A stretch of 64,000 nt of DNA from Gnetum montanum (GCA_015680685.1 MNCI01010180.1:4439-68438); one strand, 5' to 3'. Shown: positions 1 to 13,299, counted from the stretch's first letter. A program made the numbers and translations. The notes: generated by a model not told the origin, from the sequence alone.

Positions 1-341
1 ATTAGCGTTTGGTAGCCACAGTTGCACAGTTCAGGGTGTGTACGGTAAGTGGGAATGGATGCTGACACTAGGAATTAGTGCTATAGTTAGAGTTAGTTAG
101 TTTCTCAACCCTTCATCCTCATAGCTTAGGAGATAAACTAAAAAATACCAAAAAAATCAAATACCTAAGACTTGCTTAACCATACATCGTGACACATACA
201 AGCAAGCCTGGGAAGACAACGAACGATTAACCCCAAGTGTTTCTTGTGGCGTTAAGGCATTTAATCTGTGGAGTTCGACTGGATCACACGTACACACTCG
301 TATTCGTATGGTTGAGTGTAGGGGTACCTCGCCACTCATCA
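1..341 (+). mobile_element. 3' part of a Ty3-type LTR (family of E1/E2/E4)
   Basis: The segment aligns by eye with the last third of the LTR at 56252-57175, including the conserved terminal block that reads GTACCTCGCCACTCATCA and ends at 341. What follows is L1 coding sequence and not a primer-binding site, so this is either a solo LTR or the 3' LTR of a plus-strand element extending left of the window. Its 5' end is outside the window, so the target-site duplication cannot be checked. Confidence 0.8.
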
Positions 342-2330
342 CATGGGAAGGTCTCAAGTGGGCTGAGGATGATGGACAAGATATTCTCCTTGTGAAACTT
401 GATTATGCCAAGGCTTATGACAACATTAAGTGGGATTTTATCTTGCAAACTATGACCAAACTTGGTTTTGGACCTAAGTTCTTGCATATGGTGAAATCCT
501 TATTCTTAGATGCTACTGCAAGAATTGCCACTACCTTTGGCATTACCTCTCCCTTTCCAATACATAGGTCTATGCGGCAAGGTTGTCCTCTCATCCCCTA
601 TCTCTTTATCATTGCATCAAAATTTCTTTGTCATCAAATTAACCTGGAAATTCAAACTAAATTTTTCACTGGGGTCTACCTTTCCTCCTCTCAACAACAA
701 CTTCTCAATATGCACTTCGCCGATGACTCCTTTTTTCTAGTTCAAAACACAACCACCAATTTTTACCGTCTCTTATCTAGGGTGGAGCAATATTGCACAC
801 TCTCAAGTTCCACAATTAATTGGAATAAATCCTTTATTTATAGCTTTAAGAACAATTACAAACATGTGACCAACTATAATTGTAAGAGACTTCAAGATCA
901 AGACATCATTAAGATTCTGGGAATCCCTTTCTGTTTTAGAGGCTCAACATCTATCCTTTGGGAGCAAGTTATTTATCGAACTCAAAAGAAACTAGACAAA
1001 TGAAAACCTAAACCCCTCACACTTGTAGGTAAATACCTTGTATGTAAGTCCATATGCACGTCCATCCATGTGTATTACTCTTCAGGTTGGGCCCCCTCCC
1101 AAGCTGCCTACCAGAAGCTAGAATGGTTATTCCGTGACTTTATGTGGTCCTCCAAGGATTCTCAAAAAGGATTTCATCATCTCACTTCAAATATTGTTAC
1201 TCTCCCCAAGAATAAGGGTGGCTTAGGCCTTTTGAACTCCTATAAGCAAGGAATTACCCTGGTTGCTAAGTGGTTGGTACAGCATTTAGATGCCTCAGAT
1301 ATTATAGGGACCCTCCTCCAATTAAGGCTTCATCAAGCATTTCCTAAAAATAAGCCCTTTTGGAAAGGCATCCATTTCGTCAATTGGATCCTTTCCCCCC
1401 TCACTATCATTTTTCCTGGATCTCATGTTTTCAAAAGCATTTGGAGGGCCTGGCAAATTCTACACACTCACATTGATTGGACTAACATTAAAATCAATCC
1501 TACTATCCTCTCTAGAGTGTGTTCATGGTGGTTACCTCTGTCGCCTGCTCCCCTTGCTATCACAAATGCTAAGGTGGCTACCTCATGGTATCGAAAAGGT
1601 GTCATTTCCTTGAATTATCTTAGGCTAGCTAGTCGCTGGATTTTAGGCATCAAGTTCAACACTTTGTATGGGGAGTCGGTTGCAATGAACCATATATGAG
1701 TTTAGATTTAATCTTTTCTCCACGGTCACTGGCATCTTGATGTTACAGTGCAAAGCCTTTTTCATGGCCTTCAATGGCTTAATGGGGTTAAACTCTTGCC
1801 CTACCAGCCATCTGTCTCCTTACATCTCATGCATGACCCATCTGAAGTCATTCAGCATTGCAATAAGTATTGGCACAAACAAGAGTCAGAAAAATTTTGG
1901 ATCCCTCTCTTCCAACTTATTTGGAAACTTCCGACCCTCCCCAAAATTAAGCAGTTCCTCTAGTGTCTCCTCCACCATGGTCTACCTATTGGAAAATGTT
2001 TAGAATATCTGGGGATTCCCAATCCCAATTACCCTCTATGTGGTAGACAAGATGACTTTGTCCATGTATTTTGGCAATGTCCCTTTGCTCAACATGTGTG
2101 GTAGTGGGCTTCTAAATCTTTTCCATCATACAAGCTATCTCAAGAGGATGCCATATTCGGATTCTTGAACATTACTTCTGCTAATCTTAATTTTCTATGA
2201 AAATTTATTAGGCCTACTATTTTATATTATATTTGGAAGCAAAGATGCAATGTTTTATTTTAAAATACATAGTATTCTAACAAATGTTTTCTTACTAGGT
2301 TGGAGAAGTTGTAGATCTTTTGCCTCACCC
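342..2330 (+). pseudogene. L1-type LINE ORF2: reverse transcriptase to C-terminal zinc finger, broken
   Basis: One frame (codons in phase with 308) carries an L1-type reverse transcriptase: LDYAKAYDNIKW (palm motif with the first Asp), RQGCPLIPYLF, then FADDSFF, the catalytic F/YADD box. It runs on through thumb sequence (YYSSGWAPS, KNKGGLGLLN) to a C-terminal zf-RVT domain around 1990-2105 (YPLCGR...HVFWQCPF; the first Cys has become Tyr). The frame is kept throughout but interrupted by TGA at 1001-1003, where relatives have Trp, a stop cluster at 1697-1711, and TAG at 1961-1963, again at an expected Trp. The endonuclease half is missing because the LTR ending at 341 cuts into the element. 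Enzymatically dead, but the catalytic DD is still visible. The L1 assignment is confident; subfamily unknown. Confidence 0.88.
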
Positions 2331-2763
2331 ATTTTTAACTCACATCTCAAGCATCCAAGTTCAATCTGGACATTCATCAATTGGTTCATCTCTTATAGCT
2401 ATGGGAAAGACTTGTGTGTTCTAGTTACATTTAGCATTAGTAATCTCTACAAGGAAGCTTTCCCTTTTTATTATGTGGAGTCACCATTGGAACTCTCTCT
2501 ATCATTACTTTAGAGCTCTTCGCCTCATCTAATTCTATGTCATTCTATTTTGTAACAAGCCAGTATGTGTGGACATTTGCTTGTGCCCCAACTTGGGTTT
2601 CCTCCTTTATACTTGTTTATTTCTAAGGTGTTTCCCGAGTGTCATTCACAATGCTCTCAGTTTTCCCTTTTCTTTAACCCTATGACTTATTCAAGTTGTT
2701 GTAATTGATGCACCTTTAATTTCAATAAAACTTCTTTTTGGGGTTTGACACCCCCCCCCCCCC
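2331..2763 (+). other. L1 LINE C-terminal tail and 3' UTR, ending at a C13 tract
   Basis: Decayed L1 C-terminal and 3' UTR sequence continues from the upstream ORF2, with an AATAAA-like signal (ttcaataaaac) near 2721-2731. Immediately after the likely element end lies a pure run of 13 C at 2751-2763. No poly-A tail is visible; the C tract sits where the junction with flanking DNA is expected. Confidence 0.5.
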
Positions 2764-5700
2764 ATTCACATTGCAACCCATCGCAGGGCTACTTCTGCTA
2801 CTCTAGCGGCATCCACACTACCACCCGTGTCTGCCACAAAGAGAGCATAGAGAGCTATTTGAGTTCAAGGCCCAACTTGATCGCAAGTGACAGTTCCAAT
2901 GGTGCACCGAAGAAAGGCAAAAAGGAAAGCATGGTAACAAGAGCAATGTCATTAACAGCTTTGATCATTGGCAGTTGTGGTAGCCCTGGGCCGACGATGC
3001 TGAAACATTTTGATATTTTGACATTTGTCATTGTGGACCATGGACCATTTTTTCTTCATCCCTATTTGTGTCCTATCATTTGAATGGTAAATCAGGAAGA
3101 ATTTTGGGGAGAGTGAAATTTCATCAGAATTTTTGCCAATTCACAGTGCATGGAAAATCTACATTTCACTGGCATTATCGAAGACTTTTCCATACTATTC
3201 ACTATGATTTTCATTTAAAAGCAAAAAAAAAAAGAGAAGTAAGAAAATACCAAGAAAGTGCAAAGGCCAATGTAGCCTTAATTCAAGCAAGAAAATCAGC
3301 ATTGAAAAAAGAGAGAGAGCAAGTGGTCAAATAAGCCTATGAAAAACTATTGGTTATTCTAAACATCATCAAGTATCATACCATTTCAAGCATGAAGCAT
3401 AAAGATCTCTTTCTTCAGAAAATATGTCACCACTATGCTATAACCATGATGTCAACATTTGGAATTCTTCATTAGCCAACATGACCATTGGAATAATCAT
3501 TGTAGCCATTATCTCACCTCAACTTCTTAACATCTAATTTCAGCCCTATTTCACCATTGTAAGAACTCATTGGCATAATTCAACAACTACAAAATCAAAT
3601 GTGGAGAAGGTGCATCAATGATGAATTCACAATGGTGTTTCACATTCTTTGTCGATGTCTCTTAGGTCAATCCTCAAGACATCAAAAAGTATGGGCCAAT
3701 GAAACACCTCAAGAAAAATTTATGTTTCAAACAAGAAAGCCTTATAGCCAAATTTTTATAACATAATTTGATTGGGTTCAAATGCAAACATAATTGCCTT
3801 GTTTTTCCTTCAAAATGCTATCTTATGACCTTATTTTGACAAAATTTTGGACTCTTTTTAAATATGTAAAATAAAATTCATGGCTTAGAAGCTATGAGTT
3901 TTCTTCTGCCAACATATGAGAGCTAAAAAGTTAAAAACACTACCAATTTTGGCACGAAAAGTTAAAAATGTTGGTGGCTTATATGCTATAGCTTTGGGTC
4001 ATGAAAATGATCCAAATACTCTAAATAACCATCTAAAAAGCATGTGGAAATGTAACTTACACAACAACAACAAATTGGAGGCCTATTTAAACCAGATCAA
4101 ACATCATTTTTCAGAATTTTTTTAGGTAGAAGCATCTTTTTGGCAATCTGTTTGGGACATCTTTTGGTAGCAAAAATGTTTGGAAAAAAGAGACCTAGTT
4201 TAGAAACCTCTTAGAATCTTTTCTCATCATAGATCACTAAGAGAAAAAAGGACTTGCAGAAACGTTTATTGCAATGTAGATCGATGAAGAGACCAGTGTA
4301 GAACACACCTTGCATACTATACCAAATTTCAAGGATATATCTATATTCTTAGGCTTTTAAAGTCTATCAATGTGTATTCTCTAAGCCTATTTGTTTATAA
4401 CATTTTTCAGCATTTACTATATAGTTTGTAGTGCATTATTTTGTCCATATTATCTCTTGTTTTTGTCTCTTTCTATTCTCAGTTCAATGCTAAAACCCAT
4501 AGTTACATATTTTCTCCCATTTTTATCTCAAACACTCAAGAACGGACTTTTTAAAGTCCTTAGGTAATCGGAAAGACTGCCTAAGGTACCCCAGATCCTT
4601 TCAAGGCTCATGGATCTTAGGTTTGAAACTATTTCATACAAGATTTTTCCAATTTACAACATTGATTTTTTCTATCACTATAATGGATGCAACAAGACTA
4701 CAACTATGACATGGGTAGGGTGGTCGTAGTAGGAGATTGTGAGGTAATGATTAGACATGTAGGTAAACAAGGGAGAAAGAGCACACAATGATGATGGTAT
4801 TGTTTCCATTGGTAATTGTGTGAGTGTTCATGAACCATGATAAATGATAGGTGACATGAAATATAGTACTAGTAGAAGGTACATGATGGTGAAGATGACC
4901 ATGTAGTAGGTAACCATGGGTATACATGAGTAGATAAGCTCAAGCAGTTGTGGTGCTCAACAACATGTGAAGAGACATCATGAAATGGAAGGCATTACTA
5001 CTATGAGGTATCAAGATGATGTGGAGTGGTGGGATGTTGGATTTCATGCTATGCCATGGTTCTTAAAATGTCTACATCTCATGGTGTAGCAAGGCACTAC
5101 CTACTACATGACTAGCATGCACTATGTACTTTTTCTATTTAAATTTTAAAATTATATATATAAGGTGTCTTATATTTAACACAACCACATGGTTATCTTT
5201 GGTGATTAGCATGAAAAATATTAAGATATTGGATTTTTAACTTGGAGGTTAGGCATTTGACTTATAGCCCCAACTTTTAAAACTCAATTAAATTTAAACT
5301 TTGTAAAGTATTTTTAAATTTTAATTTTATTAATACATGCTTGACAAGAAAATTTGAACCTTGATATCTCCTAAAATATAACTCCTATTGGGACAAAATT
5401 AGTATCACTTGAATTATATTGATGAGTACTATGCATTGAAGATGGTTTTAGGATCTAAAAACTAAGTTGAATTTTTAAGATTTTAAAAGATTGAAACAAC
5501 ATATTTTGTCTAGTTAACCTTTATAATCTAATGTATGAAAACATTAGACTTATTTCTATATTTAATCACAACTAATAAGTAGACTCAAACTTAAGTTTAA
5601 GTGAATGAGATAAGGATTATCAAGCTTAAGTTGAATGACTTCTAAGGAGAATGTTAGTAGGGTATAAGATCTCATTACTATCTAACAAGTGTCACATTTC

Positions 5701-6516
5701 CTACCAACTTTTTTCTAATGATCTTTACTAGTTAAGTAGCGTTGAGAGATTCTTATGGTTGGCTTAACTTATTTATATTCAATGATGATTAGGATATAGA
5801 GAAGGACATGCAATAGCAAGTTGCTAAGGTTCAGGTATTTAGAAAGATAATATTCATAGTGATACAATGTCATAGAAAACCTTGACTATGGCTTACTAGC
5901 CTTATAGTAGAGACAAAGGGATAACCTTAGTTAATTATTAAAAATTCTAACATTAGTACAAAATGGCTAAGAGTTACTTGGACCAATGTTACCCTTATAA
6001 TACCAAAATCTCTTGAAGTTGGTATGTGGTTAGGACTCTTTAAACTTTGGTTGTGTATATCCATGGAAGTAACAAGAAAGAAATATTCTTATTGCATAGT
6101 TCATCTTGAATATGATGTACATCTTATGATGGTTCTTGATTCTCCTTGGATCATGGCTCATTGTAGTTGGCCCATGATTCTAATTGATCCTAGGTTATGC
6201 TTTACTTTAATACTAATTATGAACTCCTATTCTCTAATGTCATGATGAATGTCAAATATTTGTAACATTTGGCATTATGTGTAATAAATGCAATAAGGAA
6301 AATGTAGAAGGAAATGAAAAAGAAAACTTTATTAATATGGAAATAAATTATTTGGGTCATGCTTTGAGGGTTCATTGGGGTTATCTTTCTAAGTCATCTA
6401 TCCTTTAGAGAAAATCCAACACTACCACCATAGTTAGACCTATACCTAGCTAGAACAAATGGCTAGTCACCTTCCTATCCTACTTTATCTATTACTTATT
6501 TCTCATCTTTTACCAG
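2764..6516. other. No recognisable gene; AT-rich repeat-derived or intergenic DNA
   Basis: Only short reading frames occur, the longest about 112 codons near 2745-3083. None shows a domain motif I recognise. Frames at 3068-3334 (lysine-rich end), 3916-4125 and 6024-6245 are equally uninformative. The last five bases (6512-6516, ACCAG) are the left target-site duplication of E1. Confidence 0.6.
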
Positions 6517-7191
6517 TGATGAGTGGCGAGGTACCCTTACACCCAACCATATGAATCATTAAGGCATTATGCATGATCTAATCGAATTTTGTGGACCTAT
6601 CATTAGCTTGTACACTAGTTTCTCTACGAAGTGAAATGATGTTGAGAATGTTCATTGTCTTCCCAACTACACTTGTGAGGCTTAAGGATATTATTTAAGT
6701 GTAATTGAGGTATATGAATTTTTTTAATTTTATATTTTATGGGTGTAATCACTTACAATAAGAATAAGGGTAGAGTAGATTGAAAACTAATGTCTATTGC
6801 CTAGCTAACCTAACACAAGTAATTGTCAAAAGACATCCTTCTACAGTGCTACAAGGATTATCAAAAGAGTTCATTTTATTCCCATCACACTATTGCAGTT
6901 AGGTACATCAATGCTCAAACAAAGAATCATACACACTTTAGACTCCTTCTACAGGCACTCAAAAAATATTCTAACTCTAGGGAGAAGAAATAGTAAGAGC
7001 TTTGCTACCTTGCTTGAAAACTGAAAACTAACTAATGAAAAACTTATGAAAATGGGATTCTGTGTGAGGCATTTATAGACTTGGGGAATATACCCAAATG
7101 TCAGATATCCAACATTGGATCCAGGCCCCAATGTTGCAGCCTTGACATTGTGTGCTTGACGTTGTGGCCGACATCAAACAATGATTCATCA
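6517..7191 (-). repeat. E1 3' LTR
   Basis: Bounded by TGATGA and TCATCA in plus orientation, with target-site duplication on the left and polypurine tract on the right. A TATA box (CTATAAAT on the minus strand) lies near 7070-7077 with short ATATCC/GACATC-type motifs upstream. A block of about 150 bp present in the 5' LTR (roughly 15880-16030) is missing here. Confidence 0.88.
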
Positions 7192-9200
7192 TACCCCAAC
7201 AACTGAATGAAAACTCATCCTTCAGTGAAGAGGAGGAGGAACAAGTTCTTTACAACATAACATATTGGGTAGGCATGGGATTATTGACTAACATGACAAA
7301 CTAACTCAAATGAAATAGACATACAGACTTTAAGTGCCCAAGTGTACAGAATTACAATTTTTACAACATTGGGTGTTCATGATAGGAGAAGTGAACACCC
7401 TAGATAACACTAACATCCAACACCTCTTAGCAACAGAAGAATGAGAGAGAGAGAAAAGAGATCCAAAAATCATGCATGGTTCTCATTGTGTGATACTTAT
7501 GCATCATCCTTGATGAAGATAGTCATACTTCCAGTCCATGATTCCCACTACAATCACAATAGAATCATGAATTAGTATGCAATGTGTAACACATAATTGT
7601 TAAATACCTTGTCTCATTGATGGTTACACTCAACTAGGTTGTGATTATGATTGATTGGTTCCTTAAGTAGTAATGCAAAAATGCTGATAGATAGGGTCAA
7701 TTAAATTAAGGGGTCCATTTGAAAAATTTCAATATAAGGAAATAGTTAAAGAGGGTATAATATATTACAATAATAGAAAGAAGAATTTACTAAAAAATAT
7801 TGTGAATATGTGCATAATTGGATGTCATTGATGGGGTAAACAAAAAAAAATTGATTGTAAAAGTGTCTAAAGGTAAAGAACTTAACTAACCCAACCAAAA
7901 GATATGCAAGTGGATCCTCCCCAAAGTAGGCATAGGCCTTTGATGCCCTTGCATAACTACAAACCAAAGAGTTTGTGGGCTTTGTGTATGATTAATGGTT
8001 ATAGAACGTTAAGTACAAAAATCCAAAAGAACCTAACTAAGAATTCCAATACATCAAACTAGGACATTGAACCAAAACATGAAATTGGCAGTGAGGTGGA
8101 ACATGGAAAGCATAGATAGATGAGAGAGTGTGAGTGGAATGGAGTTCCTAATTATGATCACATGAAGTTCCTTGTGGATTTTGTGGTTAAATGACTTGAT
8201 AAAATCCATTCTCAGTCCAAACCAAAACCAACCATGTTCAATGACTTTGCATCAACACTCTAAGACTAATACATCCCCTAAGATACAAGAGTGCTCCCAT
8301 AGAACAACCACCATTCCAAATTATAGGAGAGATAGGAAGTGAGGAAGGGCCTTAGTTAGAGGGGACTAGTCCCATAACTAGTGCTTGTAGCCCAGTTATT
8401 CTATCTAAGGGATGTGCTTTGAATTCCCATTTTTTTTCTTTTTTCTTTTAAAAAAATAGGAACCACACCATGCAAAGATAGATGCATTTATTTTATCCAA
8501 GGGATGTGCTTTAAATCCTCATCCTTTTTTTTCCCTATGAAAACAACATCATGCAAGGAATTATTCAACTTCCTTTATTGATTGGCATGAAATTGTAAGA
8601 AATTCATGGAAACACATATGCACCCAAGTAAACAAAAAAGCACAAAGAATATCAAATCCCTTTGAAGCTACACCCTATTCAAACCTTTGAATCCTTCACA
8701 ATTCCAGAAACTACCAAAGTCACAAATTTATTAAAGTTTTATTAATGAAAAAGGAACTACATGTTTCCAAAACATGGAAAATCATAGAGTGTGTGGATGG
8801 GTGGATGTTGTGGACTCACTACCTATTACATGAAAAGAAACCATGTCTCAATTATTCATAACAGAATTCAAAGCCAGAAACTAGATATCAACAATCAAAT
8901 AACAAAAATAGTACATACCACCATCAAGTATGCATTACCAATGTGCCTGGCACTTATTAACAAAAAGTTAGAAAATCACACCAAATAAAAGAAAATATAA
9001 AAAAAAGTGTAAAATATTTAAGAAATGGAAAAATATACTAATGGTGGTGCACAAAAATTAGAGAATATTAATAACATAAAAACAAAAGGATGTAAAATAA
9101 AGAATGTGTAAAAAAAAAAGTTGTAAAATAAAAAACATTTAAAACAAAAAGGTTGAAAAACTAAGGAACCTCTTAAGTGATTAACATGGGTGGCCATCTC
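7192..9200 (-). other. E1 post-pol region with polypurine tract and hairpin
   Basis: The minus strand reads GTTGTTGGGGTA just before the 3' LTR, a polypurine tract for plus-strand priming. A 9-bp perfect stem lies at 7371-7400 (GGGTGTTCA with TGAACACCC). A block near 7909-7926 (minus: TTTGGGGAGGATCCAC) recurs in E2 and E4. T-rich runs around 9000-9150 give a spurious hydrophobic frame. No envelope-like protein is recognisable. Confidence 0.6.
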
Positions 9201-10460
9201 CCCCATGACTAAGTTGAGAGGAGGAGATTCAAAATATGGAGTGTGGTCATCCATCTGATGAGGTGCTTATTGTGTTGGCTGGCGTATGCTCATGGAAAGG
9301 AGTAATTTGTTGAATGTTGACAAGTTGTTTCTTGTTTGGACTCTTAGGTTTATATATCATTATGGCCCCTGAAGGAAAAGTTTCATAAATAATATAAGGT
9401 CCTTCCCACAATGTTTGGAACTTAGTTTGTTGAGGTATGTGTGTGGGGTTCTAGTAGAGAACCTTATCTCCTGATTAAAATTTGATCTTTCTAATTTTTA
9501 GGTCATGACACTTTTTGTTATAGGCCTTGTGCAACTTGTTAGATGATAAAGCTACTAATCAATTTTCATCTAGCAGGTTGAGATTCATTAGTCTTTTCTT
9601 TTTTGCTAGACTTGAGTCAAGGTCAATGTCACAAGTTATTGAAAGTGTACTAAGTTCAGATTGAATAGGAAGTGTTGGTAGTTTTCCATACACAAGCTCA
9701 TAGGGAGAGTATCCTATACGAAGTTTTTAAGTTAAGCGATAGGCCCAAAGGGCATCATTGAGTTTTGTGCTCTAGTCCTTCCTATACTTGCTAATAGTTC
9801 TTTTTAGTATTCTTATGATTTCCATATTGGTAACCTTAGCTTGACCATTAGCTTGGGGATGGTAAGGTGTTGTGAGTTTGTGTTCATCCCCCAAGCATTG
9901 CATCAGCTTCTGAAAAGTAGTGCTTGTAAAATGAGTTCCATTGTCAGAAATTAATGGACATGGCATACCAAACCTATTTACAACATTTTATTATATAAAC
10001 CAAGTGGCAGTAGAGGATGTATAGTCAATGATGGCTACTACTTCTACACATTTTGTATAAGTCAATAGTGACTATGATGTACACCTTTCCATTTGACATG
10101 GATGTGATGGGACCCATGAAATTAATGTCCCAAATGTTGAATGGTTCTAATGGTAGAATCCATTGTTGAGGTTCCTCCATTTGAGTAATCATTCCACCAT
10201 CTCATTGACATGGTTCATAAGAGCAGATGAAATGATGAGCATCTCTAAAGAGTGTTGGCCAATAGTTCCTTGCCATCAAGATTTTAATGGTTGTGCATCT
10301 CCTAGCATAGTGTCCTTCACAAGGACCTTCATGAGCATCTTGGAGAATGCACAATTGATCAACATCAAGGACACACCAGTGAACCAAGCCATCAATTAAA
10401 ACCTTGTAGAGGTGTCCATTGATCTTACTGGAGTGCTTTATCTAGTGAAGAAACTACTAT
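9200..10460 (-). pseudogene. E1 integrase, catalytic Glu replaced by Lys
   Basis: The zinc-binding N-domain is visible at 10202-10387 (HEGPCEGH, then CSYEPCQ, an HHCC pattern with the intervening YWPTLF). The catalytic core at 9772-9966 has SDNGTHF, the second Asp of the D,D-35-E triad. Exactly 35 residues later, in HPQANGQAK, the expected Glu is Lys (codon at 9835-9837). The C-terminal domain follows at about 9240-9480 (GDKVLYWNP, WEGPY, SGAIMI) and the reading ends near 9200. Integrase inserts element cDNA into the host chromosome; this copy lacks an essential acidic residue and has frame breaks. Confidence 0.85.
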
Positions 10461-10669
10461 TTCTTCTAGTGGTCCAACCCTTGTGGCATCTCCTGAGTGA
10501 GAAGATAAGTGAGAATGTTATCATACCATTTTGGCTCATTGGACATTTGTTTAGTTATTGCCTTAGCAAAGAGGAGTTCATTAGGAAATGTATCAGATAA
10601 TGGGCTTTCTTCCTCTTTGTCGTCCCATTACAACTGAGACAAGTGATCAACAACCACATTCTTAGTACC

Positions 10670-11910
10670 TTTTTAATCTACCATTGTAAGATTAAACTCT
10701 TGCAAGGTCACCAACCACCATATGACATGGGGGATCACCATTGGCTTGTTCATTAGGAAGTAGATGACACTGTAATCCATGTGCCCAAGCACCTTATATC
10801 CAAGCACATAATTTCTAAACTTCTCTAGTACAAATGCCACTGCCATCAATTGTTTTTCTGTAGTGGTGTAGATCAATGCTTCAGCTAGCATAGTGGATGT
10901 AGTATGGATGTTTCTTGTCATCTAACTGCATCAACATAGCTCCCAAGGCATAATTTGATGCATCTATCATGATATGAAATGGTCTAGACTAATCAAGTAT
11001 ATAGAATTGGAGTTTCCACAAGCCTTTCTTTTAATTGCTAGAATGCTTTCTCAAATTCTGTGGTCCAGATGAAGGAAGCATCTTTCTTTGTTAGCTCAAC
11101 CAATGGTTTTCCAATCTTAGAGAAATTCTCTATGAATCACCGGTAGTAGCTAGTGTGTCCAATGAATGACTAAACATATTTAACTATTTCTAGCTAGTGA
11201 GTTATTCCTTGGATGACCCTTATTTTTTTAAGGTCCACCTCAATTCCTGCTTGCAAGATTTTATGTCCCAGTATAATGCCTTCCTGGATCATGAGATGAC
11301 ATTTCTACCAATTGAACCATAAGTTAGTTTTGACACATCATTTTAGCACTTGCTCAAGGTGGTCTAGGGCTTACTCAAATGTAGCTCCATAGGTGGAGAA
11401 GTCATCCATGAAGACTTCTACACCACTACCGATCTGTTGTTGAAAGATGCTTAAGACCAGGCATTGAAATGTGGAAAGAGCATTACATAGACCAAACAAC
11501 ATCTTACAATATGCCAAAGTCCTCCAGGAACTTGTCAAAGTTTTTTTTTTCTTGGTCCTTTAGTGCAATTTAAATTTGGTTATAGCCATTCTAACCATCT
11601 AGGAAGCTATACTAACAATGCCCTAATATGGTGTTGGGCACCTAGTCAACAAATGGCAATAGAAATTAATTCTTGAATGTTGCCATATTTAGCAACCTGA
11701 AATCGATGTAGACCCACCACTTGCCACCTTTCTTTGGTGAAATTACAAGTGGACTAACCCACTTGCTATTTACAATGGGATAGATGAACCCCACCCTAAG
11801 GAGTTGCCTAATTTCCTCCTTAATGATTTGCTTCAATTGAGATTCAACCACCTTTGTGGTTGCCATTTTGGCCTCATGGCTAGGTCGGTGTAAATGTGAT
11901 GCTAGCATAT
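10670..11910 (-). pseudogene. E1 reverse transcriptase and RNase H, broken
   Basis: RT begins near 11908 with IKEEIRQLLRVGFIYPI and WVSPLVISPKKGGKWWVYIDFRLLN, the standard Ty3 palm entry. The catalytic box FMDDFSTYG lies around 11394-11420 and is intact. RNase H follows at 10673-10921 with YTTTEKQLMAVAFVLEKFR and a degraded TDH-like motif (MDYS). Together these domains copy the RNA into DNA. Frameshifts and stops separate the pieces, so no functional polyprotein is possible. Spacing between RT, RNase H and integrase is normal for Ty3 elements, with no large deletion. Confidence 0.86.
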
Positions 11911-12379
11911 CCTAGGATCAATCCCTATGAGTTTAGGATATATAACCAAGCAAAAGCTATTGACCATCTTTCAACTACCTTCAACAACATCTCTTTCTAT
12001 TCTGGAGCAAGTCTTGCATTGATTATAACTGACTTCTTATTTTTCAAAAACATGTATTCCATTCTAGCTGGTAACATTTTTAGTTTAAGGAGCTGTTTCT
12101 TGAAGTTTTCAAGAATTTCCAACTCTTCTCAATAAGTATCATTGGTTGTATCATCAAAGAGTTGGTGATGAACTTGCTTTGGTTCATTCATGCTCATGAC
12201 ATATTCACATGTCATGCTCTCAGCTGATTCTATGCAAAGTGTGTTTCTTTCTGAATTAGTGGTTAGCCACTAGGTGCCCTCCTATTTTGTGGCTACTAAA
12301 TATAGACACATTTAAATTTCTACTTCTAGCACATACTACTTGCATGTAGAGATAGATGCTTACTTGGTGGCCCAAAGTT

Positions 12380-12970
12380 TCTACACACAATTGCACCTAC
12401 TATTGCTGTACACAATGCATGGAACTCTCTTCTTCTTGATCTTACCAAATGCATTTTCTTTAGATATCTCCAATGAAAGATCTCTGATGCTCATTCTTGC
12501 ATTGATGGTGCTCATCCATGCCCTTCCCATGATGATTGTAAAGTCCATTTTGTAGTTTTCTACTTTGATTACCAAAAAGTTGGCAAGATAAGACCACCTT
12601 TAGAGAGTGGTCACAATGTATTCTACCAATTCCAATTGAACAATGATGGACTAGTTTGCCAATTCTAATATGATGTTGCTCTTCTTGAGAAGAGGTAGAT
12701 TCTAGGTAGTGTACATCTCATGAGAAATCAAATTAACACTAGAACCTAAATTGAGAAGAGCCTTGCACAGCTCATTCCTAGTAATTTGCAAATAAATCAA
12801 AGGACTTCCAGGATCAGCTAATTTTCTAGGAATGTTTCCTGCATGGATCCAATTAGACACAGTATGAGTGAGCATTACAATATGAATCCTTGGTAGAGTT
12901 TGGTTTGAAGGAGGCCCAAAGGAATTTGATGTGGAGGGAGAGGTAGGAGCAGGGTTGTCAACCATGGGTG
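12380..12970 (-). pseudogene. E1 retropepsin-type aspartic protease, broken
   Basis: The minus-strand translation has ALLNLGSSVNLI in place of the plant Ty3 protease active-site motif ALxDLGAS; the catalytic Asp has become Asn, here at about 12730-12765. Downstream comes FTIIMGRAWMSTI (12381-12575), the conserved second half (LGRxWL region). The protease would cleave the Gag-Pol polyprotein. The frame is interrupted between the two halves. Confidence 0.75.
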
Positions 12971-13299
12971 TAAGTAAAGGATTAGGTGGGCTATGGGGTC
13001 AAAAGAAAGGTATCTTCTTTGATCAGGTATTTTACCTCTTTGATTGATTATTGCATTGTAAACTAATAGCCTTTGTAGCATTACATTATTGTGGTTGAGT
13101 TGGTAGTCCACCCTGCATAGGAGGAGTAGGTGGTAGCTGTGCAACTAGAGGAGTATGTGCAAGGATAGGAGAAGGGTAAGGATGGGAGGTGGCATCCCTT
13201 CTTTCATGTGAAAAAGGAGTTCGATAGTAATCAAAAGGATGGTAGAAAGGTTGAATATTAGAAAAGTAACTGGAAGAGTCACATGGAGACATGGGTTTC

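Noticed and set aside
2745-3083. 112-codon frame after the C tract
   Set aside because: No domain or codon evidence, begins in a homopolymer; not a supportable gene.
9018-9254. Hydrophobic minus-strand frame that could look like an envelope transmembrane segment
   Set aside because: The Phe/Leu-rich text comes from T-rich runs shared as nucleotides with E2 and E4; no signal peptide, cysteine pattern or fixed frame.
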